Positions 23,861-33,100 of a DNA stretch of 39,149 nucleotides are shown here, piece by piece. The position numbers and the translations under genes are program-made. The notes under the pieces are model-generated. The model made no database searches and was not told the origin of the DNA. It saw only the letters and a list, made by a program, of their open reading frames with translations. The first letter of the stretch is position 1. Every line of letters starts with the position of its first letter. This stretch comes from Actinomycetota bacterium (GTDB lineage: Bacteria > Actinomycetota > Actinomycetes > Streptosporangiales > Streptosporangiaceae), in assembly GCA_003168295.1 (NCBI GenBank), contig PMST01000664.1, positions 7,129 through 46,277 of the forward strand, given 5' to 3'.

Positions 23861-26800
23861 ATGCACAGCTTCAGGTCCGGTAGCGCGCCCGGCAGGCGCG
23901 CCAGAACACTGTCCTTGATCACGGCGGTAGCCGGGGTAACAGCCCTGATAGCCGGTCAGTCCGTCGCGGCCAGCGCCGCGCCGGCCGGCGTCAGCGCGTT
24001 GCCGGGGCCGATGACGCCGGCGCTGGCCGCCCAGCTATCGCAGAACGTGAACCAGCAGGTGATCGTGGTCCTGAAGAACCAGCCGGACCAGGCGCCGGTG
24101 GGCAGCCAGGCGGCAAGCACCCGGGCCGCCGCGATCGCCTCCGCCCAGGCGCCGCTGATGAGCGAGCTCACCGCGGTTCATGCCACCCATGTCAAGGCCT
24201 ATTCGCTAGTGAACGCGCTCGCAGCGACGGTCTCCGCGGGCGAGGAGGACCGGCTGAGCGCGAATTCCTCTGTCGCCGAGGTCATCCCCGACGTGACCAT
24301 CCAGGGCGGTCAGGACGAGGCGGCCGCGCCCGCGGCCACGACCGGGAAGCCCAAGGCGGATAAGGCCACGTCGCTTGCGCTGCACAACATCCCGGGGGCC
24401 TGCGGCCCGAACGGCCAGGCCCAGCTCGCCCCCGAGGGGCTCTCGCTGACGAACACCGCGTCGCAAGACCCCCTGGCCCGGACCGCGCGCTCACTCGGCA
24501 TCACCGGGGCCGGCGTGAAGGTGGCCTGGATCGCGGACGGCCTCGACCCGAACAACGTGAACTTCATCCGGCCGGACGGCACCTCGGTCTTCGACCCGGC
24601 CACCGGCGGAGACTACCAGGACTTCACCGGCACCGGCCCGGGCGCGCCGACCGGCGGCGGCGAGGCGTTCCTCGACGCCAACCAGATCGCCGGCCAGGGC
24701 CTGCACGTCTACAACGTGAACGGCTTCTCCGCGCAGGCTGATCCGTCGGCCTGCAATATCCGGATCGAGGGCGTGGCCCCCGGCGCCAGCCTGGTTGGGT
24801 TGGACGTGTACAGCGAGGACGACAATGACCTGCTGGATACGACCGAATCCAACTTCCTCCAGGCCATCAACTACGCGGTCGAGACGGACCACGTGAACGT
24901 GCTCAACGAGTCGTTCGGGGAAAACGCCTTCCCCGACATCACCGCGCTGGACGTGCTGAAGCAGTTCGACGACGCGGCCGTCGCCGCGGGGGTCACCGTC
25001 GTCTCCTCGACCGGTGACTCGGGCGCGGCCAACACCATCGGCTCGCCGGCGACCGACCCGGACGTCATCTCGGTCGGCGCCTCGACGCAGTTCCAGGCCT
25101 ACGCCCAGACCAACTACGCCGCCGCGCGCTACTTCGCCACGACCGGCTGGCTCAGTGACAACATCAGCTCGCTGAGCTCAAGCGGCACCGACGAGACCGG
25201 CGGCACCATCGACCTGGTCGCGCCGGGTGACATTAGCTTCGCCTCATGCGATGCGGACGCGACGCTGTACACCGAGTGCACCAACTTCACGGGCCAGCCC
25301 TCCGACATCGAGGAGAGCGGCGGCACCAGCGAGGCCTCCCCGTTCGTCGCGGGTGCGGCGGCGCTGATCATCCAGGCGTACGCCAAGACCCACGGTGGCG
25401 CCCATCCGACCCCGGCGCTGGTCAAGCAGATCCTGACCAGCACCGCCACCGATCTGGGCACTCCCGCCACCGAGCAGGGCTCTGGCCTGCTGAACAGCTA
25501 CAAGGCCGTGGAGCTGGCCGAGTCCATCCACACCAGCGACGGCTCGCCGCGAGCGGTCGGCGACACCCTGCTGCTGTCCGGCAACCAGCTGAACGGTGCC
25601 GGCAACCCGGGCAGCACGCAGAGCTTCCCCGAGACCCTCACCAACACCGGCGCGAGCACCCAGCTCGTGCGGCTGACCGGCCGCGGCTTCGGCCCGGACC
25701 ACAACGCGCAGACGGGCAGCGTCACGCTGAACGACTCCACCAGCCCGCAGTTCGCGAACTATCAGGGGCTCGCCAACAATTACGGCGTCTTCCACTTCAG
25801 CGTCGCACCGGGGCAGGACCGGCTCGTGGCCTCGATCGCCTGGCCAGGCAACCCGACCTACTGCCTCCAGGAGGCGTGCGAGACCGGGCTGAACTCCCGG
25901 GTCCGGCTGATCCTCGTCGATCCGCTCGGCCGGCTCGCCGCGCATTCGCTGCCGCAGGGACCGGGGAACTACGGCAGCGTGGACGTGCGGTACCCGACCC
26001 CTGGCAGCTGGACCGGTGTCATCTTCGGTGACACGGCCGCCGACGGCGGGACGAACGGGACCGTTCCATGGAAGGTGGCCACCGAGCAGTTCGACTCGTT
26101 CGGTTCGGTCTCACCCTCCCTGCTCGTGCTCGGGCCGGGCCAGAGCCGGACCGTCAGGGTCAGCGCGACTGCCCCGGCTACGCCGGGCGAGGAGGCCGGG
26201 TCGATTGTCGTCAGTTCGAGCAGCGGCGAGACCACCTCGGTCCCGGTGACGATGCGCGCCCTGGTGGACGTGGCCGATGGCGGCACGTTCAGCGGGGTGC
26301 TGACCGGCGGCAACGGCCGCCCGCCCGCGCAGGGACAGCAACAGTACTACGAATTCAACGTCGGCTCCGGCGTGAAGGACATCACCGCCAACGTGACGCT
26401 CGCCAACGACGCGAACGACCCGGTGGCCGAGTACCTGATCAGCCCGGACGGCGATACCCTCGGTTACGGCCAGAACAGCCTGAACGGCACCGGCGGGCTC
26501 TCCGCGACTGCCTTCACCCTTAACCCTGTTTCCGGCACCTGGACGCTGATCGTCGACTTCGCCGAGCCGGTGGAGGGCAACGAGCTGTCCGATCCCTACA
26601 CCGGGAACATCGCGTTCAACCCCGTCGCGGTCAGCGCGGCCGGGCTGCCGGACAGCGCCAGCACGACCCTGGCGGCCGGCACGCCGATCACGGTGCCCGT
26701 CTCGATCACGAACAACGGTGCCGCGCCTGAGGGCTTCTTCATCGACCCCAGGCTCGGCAGCACGCAATCGATCACGCTGCCCGCGACCGATGGCAGTTCG

Positions 26801-27376
26801 GGCACCGTGTCGCTGCCGATGACGGGTGCCTTCCCGACCTGGTTCGTGCCGACGCAGACGTCGAGTCTCTCGGTGACCCAGACCTCGAGCCTGCCGGGCA
26901 TGTTCGACTTCAGCCCGTTCAGCGGGGATCCGGATATAACCAGCGCGAGCAGCGGGCCAGGTCCGTTGTGCTCGACGGCAGAATCGGCCTCCTACAGCCC
27001 CTCCGGCGGGACCGTAACCGCCGGGCTGTGGGACGCCGGGCCAAGCGAGTGCGGGCCGTACTCGGCGATGGCACCAGCGGGCACGGCCACCATCTCGATG
27101 ACCGCGCAGACCAAGGCGTTCGACCCCGCGGTAACCTCCGCGCCGGGCGACCTGTGGCTGCTGGCCACCAACCCGTCGGCATCGTTCTCGCCGGTCACCG
27201 TCAACCCGGGTCAGACGGTCACCATCAACGTCACCATCACGCCGTCCGCCGCGTCCGGCTCGGTCGTCTCCGGTGACCTGTACGTCGACGACTACGCCAG
27301 CGGAGTCGCGCCGTACGACCAGCTGAGCGGCGATGAGCTCGCCGCCATCCCGTACGAGTACAGGGTCGGCAGCTAG
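23861..27376 (+). CDS. secreted S8/S53-type serine-carboxyl peptidase, multidomain
   Basis: A 1171-residue exported protease. The basic start followed by a hydrophobic stretch ending about residue 40 (ASAAPAG) is a signal peptide. Residues about 66-147 resemble an I9-type inhibitory propeptide ([11 protein letters not shown] ... EVIPDVTI). The catalytic domain starts at [12 protein letters not shown] (Asp226). The usual subtilisin HGTHVAG is absent. Instead there is GEAFLD with Glu268 and Asp272, SSTGDSG with Asp386 in the oxyanion position, and GGTSEASP with Ser490, the sedolisin (S53) set of residues. The remaining 650 residues are beta-rich extracellular modules, including a PPC-like domain around 26330-26620. 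The ATG at 23861 was chosen because it begins just before the signal peptide. It would act outside the cell, probably at acidic pH like other S53 enzymes (inference). Confidence 0.85.
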   Translation: MHSFRSGSAPGRRARTLSLITAVAGVTALIAGQSVAASAAPAGVSALPGPMTPALAAQLSQNVNQQVIVVLKNQPDQAPVGSQAASTRAAAIASAQAPLMSELTAVHATHVKAYSLVNALAATVSAGEEDRLSANSSVAEVIPDVTIQGGQDEAAAPAATTGKPKADKATSLALHNIPGACGPNGQAQLAPEGLSLTNTASQDPLARTARSLGITGAGVKVAWIADGLDPNNVNFIRPDGTSVFDPATGGDYQDFTGTGPGAPTGGGEAFLDANQIAGQGLHVYNVNGFSAQADPSACNIRIEGVAPGASLVGLDVYSEDDNDLLDTTESNFLQAINYAVETDHVNVLNESFGENAFPDITALDVLKQFDDAAVAAGVTVVSSTGDSGAANTIGSPATDPDVISVGASTQFQAYAQTNYAAARYFATTGWLSDNISSLSSSGTDETGGTIDLVAPGDISFASCDADATLYTECTNFTGQPSDIEESGGTSEASPFVAGAAALIIQAYAKTHGGAHPTPALVKQILTSTATDLGTPATEQGSGLLNSYKAVELAESIHTSDGSPRAVGDTLLLSGNQLNGAGNPGSTQSFPETLTNTGASTQLVRLTGRGFGPDHNAQTGSVTLNDSTSPQFANYQGLANNYGVFHFSVAPGQDRLVASIAWPGNPTYCLQEACETGLNSRVRLILVDPLGRLAAHSLPQGPGNYGSVDVRYPTPGSWTGVIFGDTAADGGTNGTVPWKVATEQFDSFGSVSPSLLVLGPGQSRTVRVSATAPATPGEEAGSIVVSSSSGETTSVPVTMRALVDVADGGTFSGVLTGGNGRPPAQGQQQYYEFNVGSGVKDITANVTLANDANDPVAEYLISPDGDTLGYGQNSLNGTGGLSATAFTLNPVSGTWTLIVDFAEPVEGNELSDPYTGNIAFNPVAVSAAGLPDSASTTLAAGTPITVPVSITNNGAAPEGFFIDPRLGSTQSITLPATDGSSGTVSLPMTGAFPTWFVPTQTSSLSVTQTSSLPGMFDFSPFSGDPDITSASSGPGPLCSTAESASYSPSGGTVTAGLWDAGPSECGPYSAMAPAGTATISMTAQTKAFDPAVTSAPGDLWLLATNPSASFSPVTVNPGQTVTINVTITPSAASGSVVSGDLYVDDYASGVAPYDQLSGDELAAIPYEYRVGS

Positions 27377-27394
27377 CGCCCTCCCGCCCATGCC

Positions 27395-27436
27395 CGGCCC
27401 GGCGCGTCCCCATCTGACAGGCGGCGCGCCGGGCCG
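27395..27436. terminator. strong bidirectional terminator hairpin
   Basis: A perfect 12-bp GC-rich stem (CGGCCCGGCGCG at 27395-27406 with CGCGCCGGGCCG at 27425-27436) and an 18-nt loop lie between the convergent protease and type III PKS genes. There is no T-run. Its location favours termination in both directions. Confidence 0.75.
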
Positions 27437-27441
27437 CCGGC

Positions 27442-28554
27442 TTACGCCCAGCGCAGCAGGCAGGCATACAGGGTCAGGCCCGGCCCGAAGGCCATCGCGA
27501 CCACCGGCGCGCCGGGCGGCAGCGCCCGGCCGCGGAGTTCCTCAAGTACCAGCAGCAAGGTGGCCGACGAGCAGTTGCCGTGCTCGGCCAGGACCCGGCG
27601 AGACGCGTCCAGGTCGCCCTCGGCCAGGCCCAGCCGGTCGGCGACCACGTCCAGGATGCGGGGGCCGCCGGGATGGACGGCCCACGCCTGCACGTCGCCG
27701 CGCCGCAGGGCGTTGCGGGCCAGCAGATCGTCGATGGCCGGACCGACGTGCCTGGCCAGGACATCGGGGACCTGCCGGTCCAGGGTCATCCGGAATCCGG
27801 TGTCGGTGATGGACCAGGTCATCAGCGAAGCGGCGTCCGCGACAGTGTGCGCGGCGATGTCGATCACAGCCGGACCTTCCGCTCGACCGCCCCCAAGACC
27901 TCCAAGACCCCCCGGATTGTCCCGGCTCCCCGCCGCGGGCTCCAGTACCACGGCGGCGGCCGCGTCGCTGAACAGGGCATGCGCCACGACCTGTTCCAGG
28001 TCGGTGGTTGGCGGCTGCAGGTGCAGGCTGGACAGTTCTACGCACGCCAGCACGGCCGGCCGGCCGCGGGCCGTCACGTAGTCGGCGACGGCGCCAAGCC
28101 CAGGCACGGCCCCGTAGCAGCCCATATGCCCGATGAACAGCCGCTGCAGCGACGCCGGGAAGCCAAGCTTGGCCGCCAGCTGGTGATCGACGCCGGGCGT
28201 GGCGTAGCCGGTGCAGGACACCACGGCCAGCAGCCCGACCTCGCTTGGGCTCAGGTCCGCCGCGGCCAGCGCCCTGGTCACGGCGTCCGCCGCGAGCGGG
28301 ACGGCTTCGTCCACGTAACGCGCCATCCGCCGTCCGGTCGTCCAGGAGGACACGTCCTCCTGGAGAGGATCAACCGCACTGTGCCGGTGGCGGATCCCCG
28401 CTGACATGAACACCCGCCGGGCCCAGCGGTCCTGCTGGTAGTGCCGCGCGAAGAAGCCGTCCCACAGCTGTTCCTGGCTGCGCGACGGCGGGTACGCGTT
28501 CGCCGCTCCGGTTATCACCGGGAAAGAACCACCCACCGGACCCAGGATGCTCAC
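27442..28554 (-). CDS. type III polyketide synthase (chalcone/stilbene synthase-like)
   Basis: A 370-residue homodimer-type ketosynthase that extends an acyl-CoA starter with malonyl-CoA and cyclises the chain to an aromatic ring or pyrone. The catalytic triad is Cys146 (GHMGCYGAVP), His294 (AVHPGGPR) and Asn327 (GNCSSAT). A Gly-rich insertion (GGLGGLGGG) lies near residues 215-224. Two adjacent GTG codons could start the protein; GTG 28554 is 7 nt from GAGGG and preferred over GTG 28557. It is the last gene of a UbiA, FAD monooxygenase, PKS operon, 27 bp after the monooxygenase. The product (resorcinol, pyrone, naphthalene or benzenoid acid) cannot be predicted from sequence alone. Confidence 0.92.
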   Translation of the reverse strand: MSILGPVGGSFPVITGAANAYPPSRSQEQLWDGFFARHYQQDRWARRVFMSAGIRHRHSAVDPLQEDVSSWTTGRRMARYVDEAVPLAADAVTRALAAADLSPSEVGLLAVVSCTGYATPGVDHQLAAKLGFPASLQRLFIGHMGCYGAVPGLGAVADYVTARGRPAVLACVELSSLHLQPPTTDLEQVVAHALFSDAAAAVVLEPAAGSRDNPGGLGGLGGGRAEGPAVIDIAAHTVADAASLMTWSITDTGFRMTLDRQVPDVLARHVGPAIDDLLARNALRRGDVQAWAVHPGGPRILDVVADRLGLAEGDLDASRRVLAEHGNCSSATLLLVLEELRGRALPPGAPVVAMAFGPGLTLYACLLRWA

Positions 28555-28581
28555 CACATGTCCCTCTTCTCGATCATCTCG

Positions 28582-30252
28582 CTACCCTCGCCCGATCGCA
28601 GCAATCGCTTCTCCTTCCAGCGCCGAGCGCAGCGCGTCGACCAGCCCCGCGGCCGCGCCGGGGCCGGCCGCCGTACCGAACAGGTAGGAATCGGGGCGGA
28701 TCAGGACCGTGTCCCGCTCCAGCGTGCCGAACCACCGGCCGTAAGCCCCCGTGCTGTCCTGCAACGCTCCGCCCGCAGCCAGCTGGAAGCAGCGGCCCCC
28801 CAGCGAGGCCCACCAGCGCGCCAGCCCGGCGGGCAGCTCATCGGCCGGACCCGACCTATCCCCCCCATTCCACCCATCTGCCCTATCCGTCCCATTAGTC
28901 CCATCCGCCCCATGACCGAGCAGGACCCAGCCGCCGCCCGTGGCGTCGTCGAGGCGGACCTCATGCGGCGATCCGTCGCGGCCCACCAGCGCCTGCAGGG
29001 CCACCTTCCCGGCGTGTGGGTCACCGGGAAGCCAGACGCCGGGCCCGGGGGGTGCCGGGTCCGGAAGCGGCATGGGGCCCGCCTCGGCGATCGGCGCGAA
29101 ATCCCGGTCCCTGGCCGCGGCCGCGGCCGGGTCGAGCACGCAGATGATCTTCCCTAGCTCGACGGAGAAGTCGATCGCGGCACGGACCTGGTCCCATCGC
29201 TCGGTGCCGTAGCTGTCCAGCAGGGTGTCGGGGGCGCGGCCGGCCAGCACGAGGTCGAGCTTCCAGGCCAGGTTGGCCGCGTCCCGCAGGCCCGAGCACA
29301 GCCCCTGGCCGGCGAACGGCGGCATCTGGTGGGCGGCGTCGCCCGCCACCAGCAGCCGCCCGCGGCGCCATTGGTCGACCAGGCGGGCGCCGAAGGTGTA
29401 CAGCGCGTGCCGCTCCAGGACGGCGTTGGCCGGGGTCAGGCCCCAGGGCTCGAGCAGCCGCCAGGCCGTCGACGGCAAGTCGAAGCCGTCCTGGGGGTCG
29501 CCCGGCAGGCGCATGAACTCGAACCGGCGCCGCCCCGGCCCCCCGGATACCGCGGTAGTCGGCCGGGCCGGGTCGCAGACCTGGAGGTTCAGCGGCGACC
29601 AGCGGACCGGCTCGGCCGGGCGGACGTCGACGATCAGCCACTCGGCCTGGTAGTGATGGTCGGTGACATCCAGGCTCGCCAGCTGCCTGATGCGGCTGTC
29701 GGCGCCGTCACAGCCGATGACCCAGCGCGCGCGGACCTGAGCGCGCGCGCCGCCGGGACCATCAGCCTGCACGCTGACGCTCTCGCCCGCCGCCGTGCCG
29801 CGCACTCGGTCACCCACTGGGCCGGCCACCACCTCCCGGACGTCATGGCCCGTCCTGACCCGTACGCCTGGCTGCCTGCTGACCGCCTCGGCCAGTAGCC
29901 GCTCCAGGTCAGGCTGGTGGAACATGTTCGACGCGGGCCATCCGGACACCGTCGGGACCTCTGGGGCACCGTCCAGCCACAGCAGCGCGGTCCCGGCGGC
30001 ATTGCGCCACAGGTAGCTGTCCATGACCTCGGTCTGCAGCGCCAGATCGTCCATGATGCCAGCGTCCTGCAGAATGCGGGCGGCCTCGTGGTCGAGGTGG
30101 ACGGCCCGGGGCCGCCCGTACGCCGTGGCCTGCCGCTCAAGCACCTCGACCTGCCAGCCCTGGCGGCCGAGCAGGAGTGCCATCAGCAGGCCGACCGGGC
30201 CGGCGCCGATGACGGCCACGTCCGCCGCCGCTGGCGGGGCAGTGGTCGTCAC
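28582..30252 (-). CDS. FAD-dependent aromatic monooxygenase
   Basis: A 556-residue class A flavoprotein hydroxylase of the MhpA/PheA/TetX type. The FAD-binding motif is VIGAGPVGLLMALLLG near the N-terminus, the DG motif is VIGCDGADSRIRQL, and the GD motif is GDAAHQMPPFAGQGLCSGLRD. Such enzymes hydroxylate phenolic rings using NAD(P)H and O2. The GTG start overlaps the UbiA stop by 4 bp (GTGA), so it is coupled to the prenyltransferase. In this operon it probably hydroxylates the aromatic ring made by the type III PKS, as SrsC does in phenolic lipid synthesis (analogy). A 63-bp tandem repeat in the C-terminal third encodes a Gly/Asp/Asn-rich loop that is absent from the core fold. Confidence 0.9.
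   Translation of the reverse strand: MTTTAPPAAADVAVIGAGPVGLLMALLLGRQGWQVEVLERQATAYGRPRAVHLDHEAARILQDAGIMDDLALQTEVMDSYLWRNAAGTALLWLDGAPEVPTVSGWPASNMFHQPDLERLLAEAVSRQPGVRVRTGHDVREVVAGPVGDRVRGTAAGESVSVQADGPGGARAQVRARWVIGCDGADSRIRQLASLDVTDHHYQAEWLIVDVRPAEPVRWSPLNLQVCDPARPTTAVSGGPGRRRFEFMRLPGDPQDGFDLPSTAWRLLEPWGLTPANAVLERHALYTFGARLVDQWRRGRLLVAGDAAHQMPPFAGQGLCSGLRDAANLAWKLDLVLAGRAPDTLLDSYGTERWDQVRAAIDFSVELGKIICVLDPAAAAARDRDFAPIAEAGPMPLPDPAPPGPGVWLPGDPHAGKVALQALVGRDGSPHEVRLDDATGGGWVLLGHGADGTNGTDRADGWNGGDRSGPADELPAGLARWWASLGGRCFQLAAGGALQDSTGAYGRWFGTLERDTVLIRPDSYLFGTAAGPGAAAGLVDALRSALEGEAIAAIGRG
28855..28917 (-). repeat. seven 9-bp repeats inside the FAD monooxygenase gene
   Basis: On the plus strand the units follow CCYATYNNN with an exact 9-bp period from 28855 to 28917. 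On the coding strand they give a Gly/Asp/Asn-rich stretch around GADGTNGTDRADGWNGGD. The length is a multiple of three, so copy-number change would not break the frame. Confidence 0.92.
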
Positions 30253-31109
30253 AGGCGGCTGCCGCGCGCGACGAGCTCGGCGACGTCGATGGCCGCGGCC
30301 AGCAGGACGGCGCGGAACAGCCAGCGCGATCCGGGCCGCCGGGCCAGGAAGATCCCCGCCGTGATGACCGCGGCCACGCCGATCATCGCCGCCGCCGCTC
30401 CCCAGCCGGGACGACCGGGACCGAAGGACTCGATCACGGTGGCGGCCAGCAGCAGGACCACCGTGGCCGCCACGCTGCGGGACCGGCCGAGCATGTGCGG
30501 CAGGCCCCGCACGCCCGTGGCCAGGTCGTCGGCCAGATCAGGGACCACGTTGACCAGGTGCGCGCTGCAGCCGAGCAGGGCCGCCGCGGCCAGCGCCCAC
30601 CAGGGCGGCCACGAGGCCGCCGGACCGCCCAGCGTCACGAAGGCGACCAGCAGCGGGAACGCCACCGCGTACGGGACGAAAGACACGACGGTCGCTTTCA
30701 GCCGCGCGTTGTAGGCCCAGGCCAGGACCACCGCCGTCAGGTGCACCAGACCCGCCCGCCACCCGGACGCGAACGACAGCGGCACGGCGGCGGTCAGGGC
30801 CGCCAGCGCGCATCGGGCGACGGTGCGCCGGGAGACGTCCCCGGCCGCGACGGGCTTGTCCGCCCGGCCGGAGGCCGCATCGCGGCCGGCGTCCAGCCAG
30901 TCATTGTGCCAGCCGACGGAGAGCTGCCCGGCCAGCACCGCGGCGGCCACGGCCAGCACGCCGGGCGCGGGGCGCCCGGTGCTCACGGCGAGCGCCACGG
31001 CCAGGGCGGTGACCATAACCGTCGGCTCCGGGTGCGAAGCACGAAGCAACGCGAGGGCCGGACCGGTGCGCCGGACGCCGGCCACCTCGATCTGCCTGTC
31101 CCCGCCCAT
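30249..31109 (-). CDS. UbiA-family prenyltransferase
   Basis: A 286-residue polytopic membrane enzyme that transfers an isoprenoid diphosphate chain to an acceptor, usually an aromatic ring. The first Asp-rich motif is NDWLDAGRD (69-77) and the second is DLADD (191-195), both needed to bind Mg-diphosphate. YNARLK matches the conserved YxxxK region, and about seven to nine hydrophobic helices are visible. The N-terminal LLRASHPEPT is characteristic of an actinobacterial UbiA group. It is the first gene of the minus-strand operon and divergent from the UbiG-like methyltransferase. The ATG 31109 has only a weak AGGTTGG-like site. Acceptor and chain length are unknown; the PKS product is the natural candidate. 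Confidence 0.9.
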   Translation of the reverse strand: MGGDRQIEVAGVRRTGPALALLRASHPEPTVMVTALAVALAVSTGRPAPGVLAVAAAVLAGQLSVGWHNDWLDAGRDAASGRADKPVAAGDVSRRTVARCALAALTAAVPLSFASGWRAGLVHLTAVVLAWAYNARLKATVVSFVPYAVAFPLLVAFVTLGGPAASWPPWWALAAAALLGCSAHLVNVVPDLADDLATGVRGLPHMLGRSRSVAATVVLLLAATVIESFGPGRPGWGAAAAMIGVAAVITAGIFLARRPGSRWLFRAVLLAAAIDVAELVARGSRL

Positions 31110-31141
31110 GGCGCCAACCTACGCGATGCCAGGATCAGGGG

Positions 31142-31882
31142 ATGACGCCAGTACCATCGCGAGCCAGGAACGACCCCGCCCAGTACGACGACCTAGCCGG
31201 TCAGTGGTGGGATCCGCGCGGGACGTTCGCCATGTTGCACTGGCTGGCCCGGGCCCGCGCGGCGCTGGTCCCGCCGGCCACCCGGCCCGGAGCCGTGCTG
31301 GTGGACATGGGCTGCGGGGCGGGTCTGCTCGCGCCGCATGTCGCCGGGCTCGGCTACCGGCTGGTCGGCGTGGACCTGACCAGATCCGCCCTGGTGCAGG
31401 CGGCCGGGCACGGCGAGGCCGCCGTCCAGGGTGACGTCACCGCCCTGCCGCTGGCCGATGCCTGCGCGGATGTCGTCTGCGCCGGCGAGATCCTCGAGCA
31501 CGTCACCGACCTGCGCGCCGCGGTGGCCGAAGCGTGCCGGGTGCTGCGCCCGGGGGGAGTCCTGGTCGTCGACACCCTGGCCGCCACCTTCCTGGCCCGG
31601 CTGCTGGTCATCACCGTGGCCGAACGGATTCCCGGCGCCGCGCCCCCGGGCCTGCACGATCCGGCGCTGTTCGTCGACCGGAAGGTCCTGGTCGCCGAGT
31701 GCGCCCGCCACGGGGTCCGGCTCCAGCTGACCGGGCTGCGCCCCTCGCTGTGGTCGGTGCTGCGCTGGCTGCTGCGCCGGGACACCCCGGCCGTCACGAT
31801 GGTCCGTACCTGGTCCACCGCCGTGCTCTTCCAGGGCCGCGGCACCAAAGCCCCCGCTGCGTTAGCCTCGGCCTGTGCCTGA
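31142..31882 (+). CDS. UbiG-like SAM-dependent O-methyltransferase
   Basis: A 246-residue class I methyltransferase. The N-terminal block with YDDLAGQWWDPRGTF and LHWLARAR closely resembles the UbiG signature of the ubiquinone O-methyltransferase, and the SAM-binding motif is VLVDMGCGAGLLA. Further methyltransferase strands are VVCAGEILEHV and LRPGGVLVVDTL. UbiG methylates catechol hydroxyls in ubiquinone synthesis. The start has AGGA at short distance. It is divergent from ubiA with 32 bp between starts. With the prenyltransferase, hydroxylase and type III PKS it would complete a ubiquinone-like set of decorations (inference). Actinomycetes normally use menaquinone, so true ubiquinone is unlikely. 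Confidence 0.88.
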   Translation: MTPVPSRARNDPAQYDDLAGQWWDPRGTFAMLHWLARARAALVPPATRPGAVLVDMGCGAGLLAPHVAGLGYRLVGVDLTRSALVQAAGHGEAAVQGDVTALPLADACADVVCAGEILEHVTDLRAAVAEACRVLRPGGVLVVDTLAATFLARLLVITVAERIPGAAPPGLHDPALFVDRKVLVAECARHGVRLQLTGLRPSLWSVLRWLLRRDTPAVTMVRTWSTAVLFQGRGTKAPAALASACA

Positions 31883-31974
31883 CCAGCGAGCGGACACCCT
31901 GCTGCACCCGTTCGCGGCTGCGATCACATCGAAGTGACCTCGGCCGGGATGCACGCGACAGTCAAGGGTGGCAC

Positions 31975-31999
31975 CAGCGGATGTCATGCCGGTCCGCTG
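31975..31999. terminator. weak hairpin between convergent genes
   Basis: CAGCGGA (31975-31981) pairs with TCCGCTG (31993-31999) around an 11-nt loop, at the junction of the methyltransferase and the convergent epimerase-like gene and spanning the latter's stop. It has no T-run and is modest in strength. Confidence 0.4.
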
Positions 32000-32976
32000 T
32001 CGCGGCGCGGCACCCGGGCGGCGTCGTCGCCCTGCCGTCTGCCGCCGCTGGCCTCGCGGGCCTGGTAGGAGGTGACGGTAGCGACCAGTGATGTGTCCAG
32101 GGGCGTGGCATGGTCGCCCAGGACCGCGGCGTACGCCGAGTGGTCGACCACCCAGTCCTGCTCGAATTCGTAGCGCATCTCGATCATCTCGCCTGCGGCT
32201 GGCACGAACATGCCCGCTAGGCGCAACTGCCAGCCCGTCAGCCGACGCAGCCGGGCGCTGGTGCTGGTGCTAGCGGCGGCTTGCCGTGCGAAGGCCCGGG
32301 TAGAGACGGCAGCGGCGCTCGGCACGTGCCACGCCTGGCCCCAGGTCTCGGGAGCCTCGGACAGGCGGACCAGGGCCTCGCCGAAATCGACGACGTAGGT
32401 GTAGGTGTGCAGCCGGTCGGGATTACCGGTGACCGCGGCTGGCTTGCCCTTGATCAGAGCCCTGAAGAACCGGTCGCCGACCACGGAGCCGGCTCCGACC
32501 TCAGGCCCGAAGAAGTCGGAGGCCCGGCCGGCCACGACCCGCAGTCGGCCGGCCTGATGGGCGTCCTGCAGGTCGCGCCACATCTGGGCCCGGACCGCGC
32601 CCTTGCGGGTGGTGGCCAGCAGCGGCAAGTCTGGGGTGAGGGGCCCGGCGGCGGCCCCATAGCCGTAGAGATTCTCCGCCACGACCAGCAGCGCCCCGGC
32701 CGTCACGGCCGCATCGACGGCCCTGGCCTGCAGGAGCGGGAACTGCTCGGGCCAGCGGTGGTAGGCAGGCGAGGCGCACTGGAAAATCACCCTCGCGCCC
32801 GCCACCGCGGCCGAAGCCTGGGCCGGGTCGGCCAGGTCGGCGCGGCGGGCGATCGCTCCTGCCACGGCCGTGCCGGAACGGGACACGACCGCGGTCTCGA
32901 TACCCCGGGCGTTCAGGGCTCCGACCACCGCTCGGCCGACCGGTCCGGTACCGAGGACGACGTGAGAGATGGTCAT
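31984..32976 (-). CDS. NAD(P)-binding epimerase/dehydratase-like protein
   Basis: A 330-residue atypical extended SDR. The nucleotide-binding motif is VVLGTGPVGRAVV at the N-terminus. The middle contains ENLYGYG in place of the usual YxxxK region, with a nearby Lys in TTRKGAVRAQ, then GRASDFFGPEVG, a segment typical of NAD-dependent epimerase/dehydratase proteins. No signal peptide is seen. GGAG precedes the ATG by about 9 nt. It is alone on its strand, convergent with the UbiG-like gene and divergent from the YjbR gene. The reaction is unknown. Oxidoreductase or sugar-nucleotide epimerase are options, and loss of the standard catalytic Tyr-Lys pair is possible. Confidence 0.8.
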   Translation of the reverse strand: MTISHVVLGTGPVGRAVVGALNARGIETAVVSRSGTAVAGAIARRADLADPAQASAAVAGARVIFQCASPAYHRWPEQFPLLQARAVDAAVTAGALLVVAENLYGYGAAAGPLTPDLPLLATTRKGAVRAQMWRDLQDAHQAGRLRVVAGRASDFFGPEVGAGSVVGDRFFRALIKGKPAAVTGNPDRLHTYTYVVDFGEALVRLSEAPETWGQAWHVPSAAAVSTRAFARQAAASTSTSARLRRLTGWQLRLAGMFVPAAGEMIEMRYEFEQDWVVDHSAYAAVLGDHATPLDTSLVATVTSYQAREASGGRRQGDDAARVPRRDSGPA

Positions 32977-33100
32977 GACGAGCGCTCCAGGTGGTTGGCG
33001 CAGATATCGCTCGCCCGGCCGGCAAAGTGGTCCACCTCAGCAGTCTGACACCTCCGGCGCACGGTGCGTCAGCTCGAGGCCGTCGGGCTACGCTACTGCC

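Noticed and set aside
24646..24720. A classical subtilisin catalytic His motif in the protease
   Set aside because: The only nearby His (GQGLHVYNV) lacks the HGT context; the Glu/Asp pair in GEAFLD fits the S53 pattern instead.
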